From the NCBI RefSeq assembly GCF_014495685.1, contig NZ_JACTVI010000069.1, forward strand, positions 1 through 44,621: 44,621 nucleotides of DNA. Direction: 5' to 3'. The DNA comes from Streptomyces sp. TRM68367 (GTDB lineage: Bacteria; Actinomycetota; Actinomycetes; Streptomycetales; Streptomycetaceae). The first letter of the stretch is position 1. The number at the start of each line of letters is the position of its first letter. The position numbers and the translations under genes are program-made. Shown here piece after piece: positions 23,326 through 31,071 of this stretch. Below the pieces are notes generated by a model. That model saw only the letters and a program-made list of their open reading frames with translations. It had not been told where the DNA came from and ran no database searches.

Positions 23326-23921
23326 GCCGCACTCCCCTCGAACACGGGGCACGGGTCACAGCCCGGCAGCGCCACGGTGACGCGCTGCTCGATACCGACA
23401 CAGCCGCCCTGCGGGCCCACGACCCGCGAGGCACCGAGTACGAACTTCCGGCCGCGGCGCCCACCGCCGGTGCGGGGCACGCAGCACAGCAGCGCGTTGT
23501 ACACGGTGAAGGCGTCCACGTGGAGGACCCGCGCGGCGGCCTCCTGCTCCTCACAGGAGGGCGGGCAGCCTTCCTCGGTGGGACCCGGCGCGCACCGCAG
23601 CAGCGTGACCACCAGCTCCACCGCCGTCACCGGCAGCGGCGCGCACTCCCGCAAGTCCCGCACCGTACGGTCCTCCGACGGGAACGTGCTGGTGGTCGAC
23701 GGGTAGATGCGCGCCACGGACACCGACAACTGGCCCCCGGCCTCACCCGTGCACGGGTCCTCACACCCATCCCAGGCAACGGCGCCCGGCACGACGCAGG
23801 TCCGGCAGTCCGGGCACGGCGGCTGCCCCTCCACCTTCGTCGCGGTCTCCTCCAGCGCGGCACACACGCAGCCGAGGACAGCGTCCGCGAGGTCATGGAT
23901 AGCGAGCGGCTGCAACGCCAT
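23322..23921 (-). CDS. Cys-rich tail terminator-like protein
   Basis: The 199-residue protein starts MALQPLAIHDLADAVLGCVC, followed by PPCPDCRTCVVPGAVAWDGC, LSVSVARIYPSTTSTFPSED, LPVTAVELVVTLLRCAPG, HVDAFTVYNALLCCVP and PQGGCVGIEQRVTVALPGCD. The layout (N-terminal helix, VxVxRIYPS strand, long central helix, final GC-GIEQRVTVxLPGC strand) resembles the connector/tail-terminator proteins of actinophages. It carries about 15 Cys. The gene lies 16 nt after the gene at 23937 and overlaps the next one. Confidence 0.65.
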   Translation of the reverse strand: MALQPLAIHDLADAVLGCVCAALEETATKVEGQPPCPDCRTCVVPGAVAWDGCEDPCTGEAGGQLSVSVARIYPSTTSTFPSEDRTVRDLRECAPLPVTAVELVVTLLRCAPGPTEEGCPPSCEEQEAAARVLHVDAFTVYNALLCCVPRTGGGRRGRKFVLGASRVVGPQGGCVGIEQRVTVALPGCDPCPVFEGSAA

Positions 23922-23936
23922 ACGTCCCCCCCTCCC

Positions 23937-24746
23937 TTACGGCCAGACCTGGAAGCGCGGGCGCTTGAAGTCCGGTGAGTAGACACGGCTCGGGCTCGTC
24001 TGCCGGTAGGGGTTGACGGACACGAGCCAGGCGTCGACCAGCGGCAGCCCGGTACGCATCTCGGAGTAGAGGAGCGTCGGGTCAGCGAACTCCAGCTCCA
24101 CGCCCTGCCGCTGCACCCGGGTGAGGTTCTTGTTGCTGCTCGCCTTGCAGCCGCAGCCGCCACCGCACCCCTTGAGGTAGTGGCACACCAGCTCAGAGAA
24201 CGCGGCGATGGCCGCCTCGTCGAGCGGCATCCCTATTCGGTACGTAACGCAGAACGTGCCCGGCTCCCCGCACGGTGCGGCCATGTCCTGGCAGTCCGGC
24301 CAACAGCCGCCGTCGGTACGGACGAGCAGCCCACCGGCGTCCACCCGGTACGCGTCTGCCGGCAGCGTCTGCCCGTCGAGCTCCACGGCCATGATGTCGT
24401 GCACCGGGCCTTCCAGGCGCACCTCGCACAACTCCCCGCAGGAGCAATCGGACTTGCAGCCGCACACCGACGCGTTGCGCCATGCCCCGTCCGTGCCTAT
24501 GTACGGAATCCACCCACCGGTGCTCGCCCCGGCCTGAAAGGAGACCGGCGAGGACTCCAGACAGGAGCGGCGGCACGGGCGCACGGTGTACGGGCAGGAC
24601 GGCCCCCACCGGCGACCGGACAGGTTGAACAGGATGGTGGTGGCGACGCTCCGCCACCGGTCTATCTCCGCCTGGTCGGCATCGTCGGCGGACGAGCAGC
24701 ACGACGGTTCGAACGGCCACGGCCCGCACGGTCCCGGGTGAAGCAT
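23937..24746 (-). CDS. Head-tail adaptor, extremely Cys-rich
   Basis: The 269-residue protein begins MLHPGPCGPWPFEPSCCSSA and continues DRWRSVATTILFNLSGRRWG, VCGCKSDCSCGELCEVRLEG, RTDGGCWPDCQDMAAPCGEP, FSELVCHYLKGCGGGCGCKA and ends in VNPYRQTSPSRVYSPDFKRP. The pattern 'helix WRSVAT-ILFxLSGRRWG, DGxxLPADAYRVD, ...YxxGxPLDE' is that of head-tail adaptor proteins in Streptomyces phages. Of 269 residues about 19 are Cys. It stands downstream of the second glycosyltransferase, whose stop meets its start at 24746. Confidence 0.7.
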   Translation of the reverse strand: MLHPGPCGPWPFEPSCCSSADDADQAEIDRWRSVATTILFNLSGRRWGPSCPYTVRPCRRSCLESSPVSFQAGASTGGWIPYIGTDGAWRNASVCGCKSDCSCGELCEVRLEGPVHDIMAVELDGQTLPADAYRVDAGGLLVRTDGGCWPDCQDMAAPCGEPGTFCVTYRIGMPLDEAAIAAFSELVCHYLKGCGGGCGCKASSNKNLTRVQRQGVELEFADPTLLYSEMRTGLPLVDAWLVSVNPYRQTSPSRVYSPDFKRPRFQVWP

Positions 24747-25450
24747 CAGCGCCTCCCGCGCTTCTCGTACGGACTGGGGTCGGGGAACGCGGCGCGGATG
24801 TGCCGGCCGACGGCCCCGTTGTGGAAGGAGTCGGGCATGGTCGACAGGAACGGGGAGGCGGCGTCGAACTGGGGGCCACGGCGGGCGATCTTGACGTCCC
24901 GCATCTGGATGCCGGTGACGCCATTGAGGACCCCGTACACGGTCCGCTTGTGGACGTCGTGACCCTGCCCGACCTCCAGGGCGCGCAGCATGCCCGCCTT
25001 GTGGACTGGCAGCGGCACGTGCAGCTCGAACGACGCCGGGTCCTCATACCCAAGGCCGACGAGGAAGGCGTGCGTCTCCCGCATCGCTGCCACATATGCG
25101 CTGGAGCGTGCCCCGTACTGGCCGAACACCTCCCGTACCGGGCCGCGGTGGAACACCGGGAACGGCGACGGCTGCGGGCTCATGATGAAGAAGTCATCGT
25201 TCGCCCACAGGAACGGGTCGGAGATCGCCGGGTGCTCGCACGCGGCCCGCATCGCCGTGGTGGTGTTGACGTACGCGGGGGTAGTCCGCTGGTCGGTAGG
25301 GATATGGCGGGTGTCGGCCCACCATGGCCGGTATCCGACGATCCACACCTGCCGGTGCGGGATGTGGGCCGCCCACGAGCGCAGCGCGTACCGCAGCTGC
25401 TCGTTGTTGGCCCCCTCCCGCACCGGAACGACGATGTCCGGCAGCTCCAT
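24746..25450 (-). CDS. Glycosyltransferase (GT-A/Stealth-like)
   Basis: The 234-residue protein opens MELPDIVVPVREGANNEQLR with YALRSWAAHIPHRQVWIVGY, has NTTTAMRAACEHPAISDPFL and WANDDFFIMSP, a short Asp-Asp motif like the metal site of GT-A and Stealth-type sugar transferases, then FELHVPLPVHKAGMLRALEV and a C-terminal basic tail. Similar proteins occur in actinophage structural regions. Donor and acceptor are unknown. Its ATG overlaps the tail tube stop (TAATG), so it is made with the tail tube protein, which is a plausible acceptor. Confidence 0.7.
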   Translation of the reverse strand: MELPDIVVPVREGANNEQLRYALRSWAAHIPHRQVWIVGYRPWWADTRHIPTDQRTTPAYVNTTTAMRAACEHPAISDPFLWANDDFFIMSPQPSPFPVFHRGPVREVFGQYGARSSAYVAAMRETHAFLVGLGYEDPASFELHVPLPVHKAGMLRALEVGQGHDVHKRTVYGVLNGVTGIQMRDVKIARRGPQFDAASPFLSTMPDSFHNGAVGRHIRAAFPDPSPYEKRGRR

Positions 25451-26148
25451 TACGAGGCGAGGGACATGGAGTCGCAGGTCACCGGCACGTAGTCACAGGA
25501 CGGCTCTGGCGGCGCCACGGTCGTGATGAACGTACGGCGGTGGCAGGACGCGTCCAGCGGGGTGAGCATCGGCCCCGGCGTGCCGGCCGCGTCGATCGGC
25601 TGCACGTCGTACGGGCCCACACCCCAGGATCCGCCCGCGCGGGTGGAGCCGGTGATCTGGAGGGTGACCGCCTCGGACCCGATCTCCAAGTCGCCGATGA
25701 TTCCGTTGGTGACCCACGGCATCACCCAGTACAGCCACTGTCCTTGGGCGCCCTCGGCGCACTCCTCGCCCAGCACCTCCGCCCAGAGCTCAAGGGCAAA
25801 GCCCGTGTTGCACTGGATGGAGCAGGTGTCGAAGCCGATCGGCTGGCCGTCGTAGCCGAGGTACACCGGGTTGCCGGTGAGGATCTCGATCATCTCCGGG
25901 GACACGGAGAACACGTTGAGTTCCAGGTCCAGCCCGTTGAACGTGGGGCAGCCCCTCTTGAACCCGCAGATCTTGCCGTTGGCGGCCTTGTACTGGATGT
26001 CGTCGCCGTCGTCGGAGTTGACGTTCATGGCGAGGCTGCTGAAGCACTCGAACACGTAGCCGTTGTCGTCGCCGCAGACGGGGTTACCGCACTGGTCGAC
26101 GCGCGTGATCCGCATCACGTCGGCGTTTGCGATCAGGGGACAGGACAT
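25450..26148 (-). CDS. Major tail (tube) protein
   Basis: The 232-residue protein starts MSCPLIANADVMRITRVDQC, GNPVCGDDNGYVFECFSSLA and continues NGKICGFKRGCPTFNGLDLE, LNVFSVSPEMIEILTGNPVY, GFALELWAEVLGEECAEG, WLYWVMPWVTNGIIGDLEIG and GSTRAGGSWGVGPYDVQPID. ALELWAEV, WVTNGxxGD and GSWGVGPYDV are tail tube signatures I recognise from Streptomyces siphophages. A tube protein should be the most abundant tail component, and it has one of the two diverged leader elements (copy 9), the other being at the capsid gene. GGGAG precedes ATG 26148. Confidence 0.8.
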   Translation of the reverse strand: MSCPLIANADVMRITRVDQCGNPVCGDDNGYVFECFSSLAMNVNSDDGDDIQYKAANGKICGFKRGCPTFNGLDLELNVFSVSPEMIEILTGNPVYLGYDGQPIGFDTCSIQCNTGFALELWAEVLGEECAEGAQGQWLYWVMPWVTNGIIGDLEIGSEAVTLQITGSTRAGGSWGVGPYDVQPIDAAGTPGPMLTPLDASCHRRTFITTVAPPEPSCDYVPVTCDSMSLAS

Positions 26149-26176
26149 GGGCCGTAGCTCCCTTTGTTGCAAAGGA

Positions 26177-26213
26177 GCCAGGCCCTAAACCATCGGCGTT
26201 ATCGAACAGGATA
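26177..26213 (-). promoter_or_regulatory. Leader stem-loop element 9 (variant) with -10 box
   Basis: Stem-loop at 26177-26197. The loop is UUUAGGG, and the pair next to the U bulge is A-U instead of C-G (a compensated change). The -10 box TATCCT is at 26208-26213, 10 nt away. The hairpin ends 28 nt before ATG 26148 (tail tube). Confidence 0.75.
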
Positions 26214-26224
26214 GCTGCGGTGGA

Positions 26225-28222
26225 TCACGCGGCCGATGCTTCAACCACCCGTGACAGCAGCGCCTGCACGGCTTCCACCCACTGCTTGGTCTCCGCGCTC
26301 ATCTGGTCCGTGAGGAACGCGCTCCGGGACAGCGAGGAGGCGACAGCCGCGGCCCGGCGCTCCCCGTCCGGGTACAGCTCCCTGATCGCCTCCACCCACG
26401 AGCGGACGTCGGCCCGGTCGATGAACGTGCCCGCGTCCCCGAGGGCCTCCCGCAGGCCCGGGGTGGGGTGGGCGATGACGGGGATACCGGAGGCGAGGGC
26501 CTCCACCGCGGCCATGCCGTAGCTCTCGTACACGCTGGGCATCATCAGCACCCGCGTGTGTGCCCACACGTCGGTGCGCATGTCGGAGGTCTGGGGGATG
26601 ATCCGCATGTTCCGCAGCACCGGCCGCAGGATCTGTTTGCCGTGGCCGCCGGTGACGCCGAGGAAGGGAAGGGTGCGGAGATTGGCCGCCGCGCCCCTCC
26701 ACGTGTCCACGCCCTTGTGCCTGTTGAGGTTGACCAGCGTGACCCGGTCCCCCGTCGTCGGGGCGCGGTGTTCCTCCGGGATCACCGGCGGGTGGACCAC
26801 AAGGTGCGGGATGTGCTCCACCTCGAGGTAGCGGGGGGCCAGGGAGCGGCGTACCCACTCCGTGTTGTAGACCACCAGGTCCGGCCACAACGCGAGGGGG
26901 CGTGCCGCGATGTCGAAGTCGGAGTGCACGACGAGCACGGATTTCGTCCTGAGCTCCTTGGACAGGGCGACGGAGCTCTCGGCGAAGTCGTGGTGTGACA
27001 GGAGGATGCGCGGCCTCATGGCCCGGATCGCCGCACCTGCGGCGCCGGGGTCCAGCGCGGCGTAGGGGACGCCGTCCACGTCCCACAGCGGGGGCGCCTC
27101 GGGCATTGCGGAGCACACCACCAGCACGTCAAGGCCCGCGTCGCGCAGGGCCCGCATCATCGTGTGGAGCATCGTCTCCGACCCAGCACGCCGGTACGGC
27201 ACACCGAAGTGGATCCAGGCCACAACGTCCGGTGACCGCTCATGCAGGGCGCCCACAGCAGCGGCCGGGGCCGGAGCGAGCGGTTCAACGGCGCCTGGCC
27301 GTACCAGGCTGGCGCACGCGGCCTCGAACTCCCGCAGGATGCCTGCACAGTCCAGGCCCGCAGCGTGCTCCCGGGCCTTGGCCGAGGCCTCGGCGTAGAC
27401 GCCCGGGTCCGTCAGGCGGCGCAGCTCCTCAACCCACCGGTCGATGTCCTCACGCGGAATGTACGTAGCGGCATCCCCGAGCGCCTCGCGCAGGCCCGGC
27501 AGCGGGGAGGCCAGGACGGGGATGCCGGACAGCATGGCCTCAACACCGGCCCGCCCGTAGGACTCAACCGTGGACGGCATCAGCAGCACACGGCTACGGG
27601 CGTACACCTGGCGCGGGTCGGTGCGGTCGATCAGCTCCACGTTCCGCGGCATCCTCGCCGGGACGCGGCCCACGGTCTTCACCACCAGGAACCGCGTGTC
27701 GGGCATGCGGGCGGCCACTTGGGCGAGCACGTCCGCTCCCTTGGCGACCGTGGCCCCGTTCAGGGTGACCATGTCCCCCGGCGTCGTGCCGTACCGGCTC
27801 GGGTCGATGGGTGGCGGCAGGACGATGGCCGGACCCGCGAACTGCGGGTAGTGGTCCCGGCATGCCTGTGACGGGAACCAGGCCAGAGCCGGGCTGCCGA
27901 GGTCCCGGTTCCCGGACATGCCGTGCACCATCAGCAGGTGCGGCACCCTCCAGAGGTGGCGCACGATCAGCGTGGCCCGCCGGTCCCCATGGTGGGTGAT
28001 GACGAGGTGCGGCCGGCCTGCGTGGATGGCGTTGCGCCAGTTGCCCAGCGGCCACACCTGCACCCCGTCCTCCATGCGCGGCCTGCCGGACTGGCGGCCC
28101 GTGGTGACCACCTGCACCGTGTGCCCGGCCTTGACGAGGCCCCGCAGGTACTCGCGGGTGGTGATGACCGCACCCGTGGGAGGCACCTGCCCGTACGTCG
28201 GCAGGACGGCCAGGATGCGCAT
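26225..28222 (-). CDS. Tandem GT4 (GT-B) glycosyltransferase
   Basis: The 665-residue protein contains two complete GT-B glycosyltransferase units in one chain. Unit 1 (about 1-300): MRILAVLPTYGQVPPTGAVI, THHGDRRATLIVRHLWRVPH, LLMPSTVESYGRAGVEAMLS with the EX7E motif E220-E228, then GIPVLASPLPGLREALGDAA. Unit 2 (about 340-660): VAWIHFGVPYRRAGSETMLH, RVTLVNLNRHKGVDTW, LMMPSVYESYGMAAVEALAS (E566-E574), GIPVIAHPTPGLREALGDAG. Both EX7E motifs of retaining GT4 enzymes are intact. The product may put two successive sugars on a virion protein or on a cell-surface acceptor. It lies between the beta-domain proteins and the tail tube. Confidence 0.9.
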   Translation of the reverse strand: MRILAVLPTYGQVPPTGAVITTREYLRGLVKAGHTVQVVTTGRQSGRPRMEDGVQVWPLGNWRNAIHAGRPHLVITHHGDRRATLIVRHLWRVPHLLMVHGMSGNRDLGSPALAWFPSQACRDHYPQFAGPAIVLPPPIDPSRYGTTPGDMVTLNGATVAKGADVLAQVAARMPDTRFLVVKTVGRVPARMPRNVELIDRTDPRQVYARSRVLLMPSTVESYGRAGVEAMLSGIPVLASPLPGLREALGDAATYIPREDIDRWVEELRRLTDPGVYAEASAKAREHAAGLDCAGILREFEAACASLVRPGAVEPLAPAPAAAVGALHERSPDVVAWIHFGVPYRRAGSETMLHTMMRALRDAGLDVLVVCSAMPEAPPLWDVDGVPYAALDPGAAGAAIRAMRPRILLSHHDFAESSVALSKELRTKSVLVVHSDFDIAARPLALWPDLVVYNTEWVRRSLAPRYLEVEHIPHLVVHPPVIPEEHRAPTTGDRVTLVNLNRHKGVDTWRGAAANLRTLPFLGVTGGHGKQILRPVLRNMRIIPQTSDMRTDVWAHTRVLMMPSVYESYGMAAVEALASGIPVIAHPTPGLREALGDAGTFIDRADVRSWVEAIRELYPDGERRAAAVASSLSRSAFLTDQMSAETKQWVEAVQALLSRVVEASAA

Positions 28223-28276
28223 ACGGTGGTCTCCGTTCTGGTGGTGCCGTGTTCTCCCTCGGGGCGGTGAGGGGCG

Positions 28277-29212
28277 TCAGTCGGTGTCCGCGTAGAGGTG
28301 CTCGGTCCAATGGACGATGAAGTCCGCGTCAGCAGCGACGCCGCTGAAGATGAGGGAGCCGTCGAGCTGCAAGTCGTACGTGTCGCCGTCCACGCCCCAT
28401 GTGAGGGTGACTCCGGCCGGAACGGTTACGTCATCGCTCCATGCCGTCGGGCCCGAGGTGCTCGTCGCGCCGGCACCGACAGCGCGGACACGTACCTCGC
28501 CGGCGAGCACGGTCAGCGTGACCGACTGCACGTCCAACTGGTCGTCGAAGTCGGGGCTGGCCTGGGTGCCGGTGTAGCGCTTGATACGGGGCCTTACGCG
28601 GTTGTGCGGCACGGCCTGGGCAACCGGGGTGATGTCCGAAGCGCAGGGGATGAGCCGAGCCGGATCGGGCGCCGGGACGACGGCACCGGACGCGTCGGTC
28701 CACCGTTCCGAGACCGAGCCGTCGCAGTCGATCGTCACAATGCGCCGGTAATACTCGTCCGGCACGACGGTCTGAGCGGGCTCGAAGGTCAGCGTCTCGC
28801 CCGTGCCGACGTCGACAGCGGTCAGGGTCCCGTACTCGATCCCGGACGCCGGAAGCGCGCGGGAACGCACGTAGTAGGCGCACGTCTCGTTCGAGGTGAC
28901 GATCCAGTTCCCGGCGAACGGGTCGGCGGTGTTGAGGGTGGCCGCGAGGTCGGACAGGAACGGCACAGCGCAGTTGTCCCAGCCGTCGGCCACGGGCGCC
29001 GGGAGCACATTCAAGCCGTTGATCAGCCAGGACGTGACGCGTACGTTCGGCCTCTCGCAGATGCCGGTGACCGTTCCGTTGATCGAGGACGTACCGCACG
29101 GGGTGCCCGCAGAGTTGTCGTACGAGGCATATCGGTAGCCGGGGATCTTGAAGCATTCGACGGCGATGTCCGTCGGGCAGTCGGCGCTGACCGTGCCGGC
29201 GGTTCCGCTCAT
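28277..29212 (-). CDS. Virion protein with C-terminal beta domain A
   Basis: The 311-residue protein starts MSGTAGTVSADCPTDIAVEC, with FKIPGYRYASYDNSAGTPCG and TVTGICERPNVRVTSWLING, a middle beta part (WIVTSNETCAYYVRSRALPA), and ends QSVTLTVLAGEVRVRAVGAG with VTVPAGVTLTWGVDGDTYDL and IVHWTEH. The last about 75 residues match the ends of the proteins at 29830, 30523 and 31068. ATG 29212 has GGAG 8 nt upstream. Function is probably capsid decoration or a tail/neck fibre, by position between head and tail genes. Confidence 0.6.
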   Translation of the reverse strand: MSGTAGTVSADCPTDIAVECFKIPGYRYASYDNSAGTPCGTSSINGTVTGICERPNVRVTSWLINGLNVLPAPVADGWDNCAVPFLSDLAATLNTADPFAGNWIVTSNETCAYYVRSRALPASGIEYGTLTAVDVGTGETLTFEPAQTVVPDEYYRRIVTIDCDGSVSERWTDASGAVVPAPDPARLIPCASDITPVAQAVPHNRVRPRIKRYTGTQASPDFDDQLDVQSVTLTVLAGEVRVRAVGAGATSTSGPTAWSDDVTVPAGVTLTWGVDGDTYDLQLDGSLIFSGVAADADFIVHWTEHLYADTD

Positions 29213-29280
29213 AAGGTTCTCCGTCTCATGACGTGTTGGTGGGCTGCTTCCGCGACGGGGATGCTCTGGCCGCTCGGCTG

Positions 29281-29754
29281 CTACTGGTCGAGCGAGGAGA
29301 TCCAGAACGCGACGGGCATGGCGGCCTGGAGGGCCAGCGGGCCGTTGGAGGTCTGAGCGACCCGGATAGCGAACAGGTCGCCGGGCTGCGCCTCGTACTC
29401 GGTGGCCACGGTCTGCTCGACGCCCAGGCCACCGTCGACGCCCATCTCCGTCTGAGAGACGATCACGGTGGTCGTCGCCCCGCGGATGTGAACGATCTGC
29501 AAGCCCCGCCAGCCCGCGCCACCCGCAGTCGGCTGCCCTGCCCAGCGGATTGCGGCGCCGATGCTGTAGACACCGGCCTTCCGGATCGTGAACCGGCCGG
29601 GCAGGGCCGGGTCCCAGAACTGGCCGTTGTCGTACTGCGCCTCTTGGAAAGGCACACCGGAGCCCGGCCAGCCGGTGAACTGGATCGGGTAGTCCGTTGT
29701 GCGCCGTACGCGGGCTCGTCGCGTGACTGGCCTGATTCCTGCCGTGGTCCCCAC
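29281..29754 (-). CDS. C1q-like beta-barrel virion protein
   Basis: The 157-residue protein has a basic start (VTRRARVRRTTDYPIQFTGW), then PGRFTIRKAGVYSIGAAIRW, LQIVHIRGATTTVIVSQTEM, ATEYEAQPGDLFAIRVAQTS, ending ALQAAMPVAFWISSLDQ. The 'F.I.kaGVYsI.a.irW ... GD.faIrV.Qts' strand pattern is that of C1q/TNF-type jelly-roll domains, which trimerise and often cap phage fibres or decorate capsids. It begins with a GTG behind GGGAGG. A hairpin (29790-29818) precedes it, so it may be a separate transcription unit. Confidence 0.65.
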   Translation of the reverse strand: MGTTAGIRPVTRRARVRRTTDYPIQFTGWPGSGVPFQEAQYDNGQFWDPALPGRFTIRKAGVYSIGAAIRWAGQPTAGGAGWRGLQIVHIRGATTTVIVSQTEMGVDGGLGVEQTVATEYEAQPGDLFAIRVAQTSNGPLALQAAMPVAFWISSLDQ

Positions 29755-29789
29755 GGGGCAACCTCCCTTGTTGCAGACGGGGCCTGTGC

Positions 29790-29818
29790 CGGCCTCCCAC
29801 CAGAGCGGCGGGAGGCCG
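29790..29818 (-). terminator. Terminator-like hairpin
   Basis: CGGCCTCCC and GGGAGGCCG form a perfect 9-bp stem with an 11-base loop, 11 nt after the stop of the gene at 29830 and 35 nt before the GTG at 29754. It may lower expression of the downstream genes relative to those before it. Confidence 0.55.
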
Positions 29819-29829
29819 ACGGGCGGCGC

Positions 29830-30480
29830 TTACGCGTGCGTGGTCCACAGGACTTGCCACGTGGCCGCGGCCGGGTCGCCGTCGATGGTGAGCGTGCCGG
29901 TGAGCTCTGAATCGACCGTGTCCCCGTCGACGCCCCACGTGAGCGAGGTGCCGGCCGGGACAGTGAGGGGGCCCTCGGCGGTCGTCACGGTGACGGAGCC
30001 GCTGTAGACGAGCAGGGTCACGGACTGCGTCCCGGCGTTGGCCGCCAGGTCCCAATCCGTGTTCTGCGTGCCGTGCGGGACCACGGCCTTCTGTGGGGCG
30101 GTGACCGGGCACAGGCCGACCGTGCCCGTCGGGGCGTAGGCGGTGACGCCGTCGAGGGCGGTGTCCGCGGTGGTGACCGTGCCGGCCTCGTCGATAGCCA
30201 GGCGCCGCAGGAACGGGGTCACGGTGCCGTCTGCGGCGACGTCGCACAGCTCGATCACCTCGTAGTCGGTCACCTCGGCGGGGCACACGCCGACGGTGCC
30301 GGTCGGGGTGTACGCCGTGGTGCCGTCGAGCGTGGTGTCCGTGACGGTCGTGTTGCCCGTGCTGTCGACGGACACGCGGCGCATGAATGGCGTCGCGGTC
30401 CCGTCGGCCGCGGTGTCGCACAGGATCTCGTACTCGCGATCCGGCGCGCTGCTGGAGATGGATCCACCGGTTCCAGACAT
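29830..30480 (-). CDS. Virion protein: two repeats + beta domain A
   Basis: The 216-residue protein has two tandem repeats of about 55 residues, each like ELCDVAADGTVTPFLRRLAI, DEAGTVTTADTALDGVTAYA, PTGTVGLCP (first copy EILCDTAADGTATPFMRRVS). It ends with the shared domain QSVTLLVYSGSVTVTTAEG, VPAGTSLTWGVDGDTVDSEL, TGTLTIDGDP. The repeat begins and ends with a Cys about 45 residues apart, suggesting a disulfide per unit. ATG 30480 has AGGAG just upstream. Confidence 0.6.
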   Translation of the reverse strand: MSGTGGSISSSAPDREYEILCDTAADGTATPFMRRVSVDSTGNTTVTDTTLDGTTAYTPTGTVGVCPAEVTDYEVIELCDVAADGTVTPFLRRLAIDEAGTVTTADTALDGVTAYAPTGTVGLCPVTAPQKAVVPHGTQNTDWDLAANAGTQSVTLLVYSGSVTVTTAEGPLTVPAGTSLTWGVDGDTVDSELTGTLTIDGDPAAATWQVLWTTHA

Positions 30481-30522
30481 GGGGCTCCTCACAAGGGGCG
30501 TTGAAAGGGGGCGGGCGGGGGG

Positions 30523-31071
30523 TCAGGGGCGTTCGGTCCAGGAGACGGCGACGGTGTCCCCGTCCGTGGTCGTCACAGAGAGCGGCCCGGTGAGCTCGTC
30601 CGAGCCCGCGGCCACGTCTGGGAGAGCGGACCAGGTCACGGACTCCCCGCCGTACACGCGGGAAGTGCCCGAGGCGGTGGTCACCGAGGGGCCCGCGGTG
30701 CCGGCGGCGATGACGGTCACGGTGACCGACTCCACGGTCCCCGTGGCCGCCGCGAACACGTCGAACGTCGTGGGGTCGGTGAGGACCTGGCGGTGGGTGG
30801 ACGCCGTCTGCGTCGTGACGGGCGGCGTGGTCGTGTCGCCGGTGCAGACCGTCACCGTGCCCGTCGGCGTGTAGGCGGTGGCGCCGTCGAGGGCGAGGTC
30901 TGCCGTGCTGGACAGCGTGCCGTCCTGCGCGTGGACGAAGCGGCGCAGGAACGCGGTGCTCGTGCCGTCGGCGGCGACGTCGCACAGCGTGACGTACTCG
31001 ACGTCCGTGATCGGGTCGGTGGTGGTCCCGGTGCCGTTGCTGACGAGGATCGGCCCGCAGCATCCACTCAT
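30523..31071 (-). CDS. Virion protein: one repeat + beta domain A
   Basis: The 182-residue protein starts MSGCCGPILVSNGTGTTTDP with one LCDVAADGTSTAFLRRFVHA, LDGATAYTPTGTVTVC repeat. It then has a Thr-rich linker and the shared C-terminal domain ESVTVTVIAAGTAGPSVTTA, VYGGESVTWSALPDVAA, ELTGPLSVTTTDGDTVAVSW. The ATG overlaps the stop of the preceding gene (ATGA), so it is translationally coupled. It is the shortest of the four related proteins. Confidence 0.6.
   Translation of the reverse strand: MSGCCGPILVSNGTGTTTDPITDVEYVTLCDVAADGTSTAFLRRFVHAQDGTLSSTADLALDGATAYTPTGTVTVCTGDTTTPPVTTQTASTHRQVLTDPTTFDVFAAATGTVESVTVTVIAAGTAGPSVTTASGTSRVYGGESVTWSALPDVAAGSDELTGPLSVTTTDGDTVAVSWTERP

Noticed and set aside
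29213..31063. Extension of the 28277 frame to 928 residues
   Set aside because: The extra part is antisense-like, His/Arg/Gly-rich, and overlaps three real genes in another frame; ATG 29212 has a good ribosome site.
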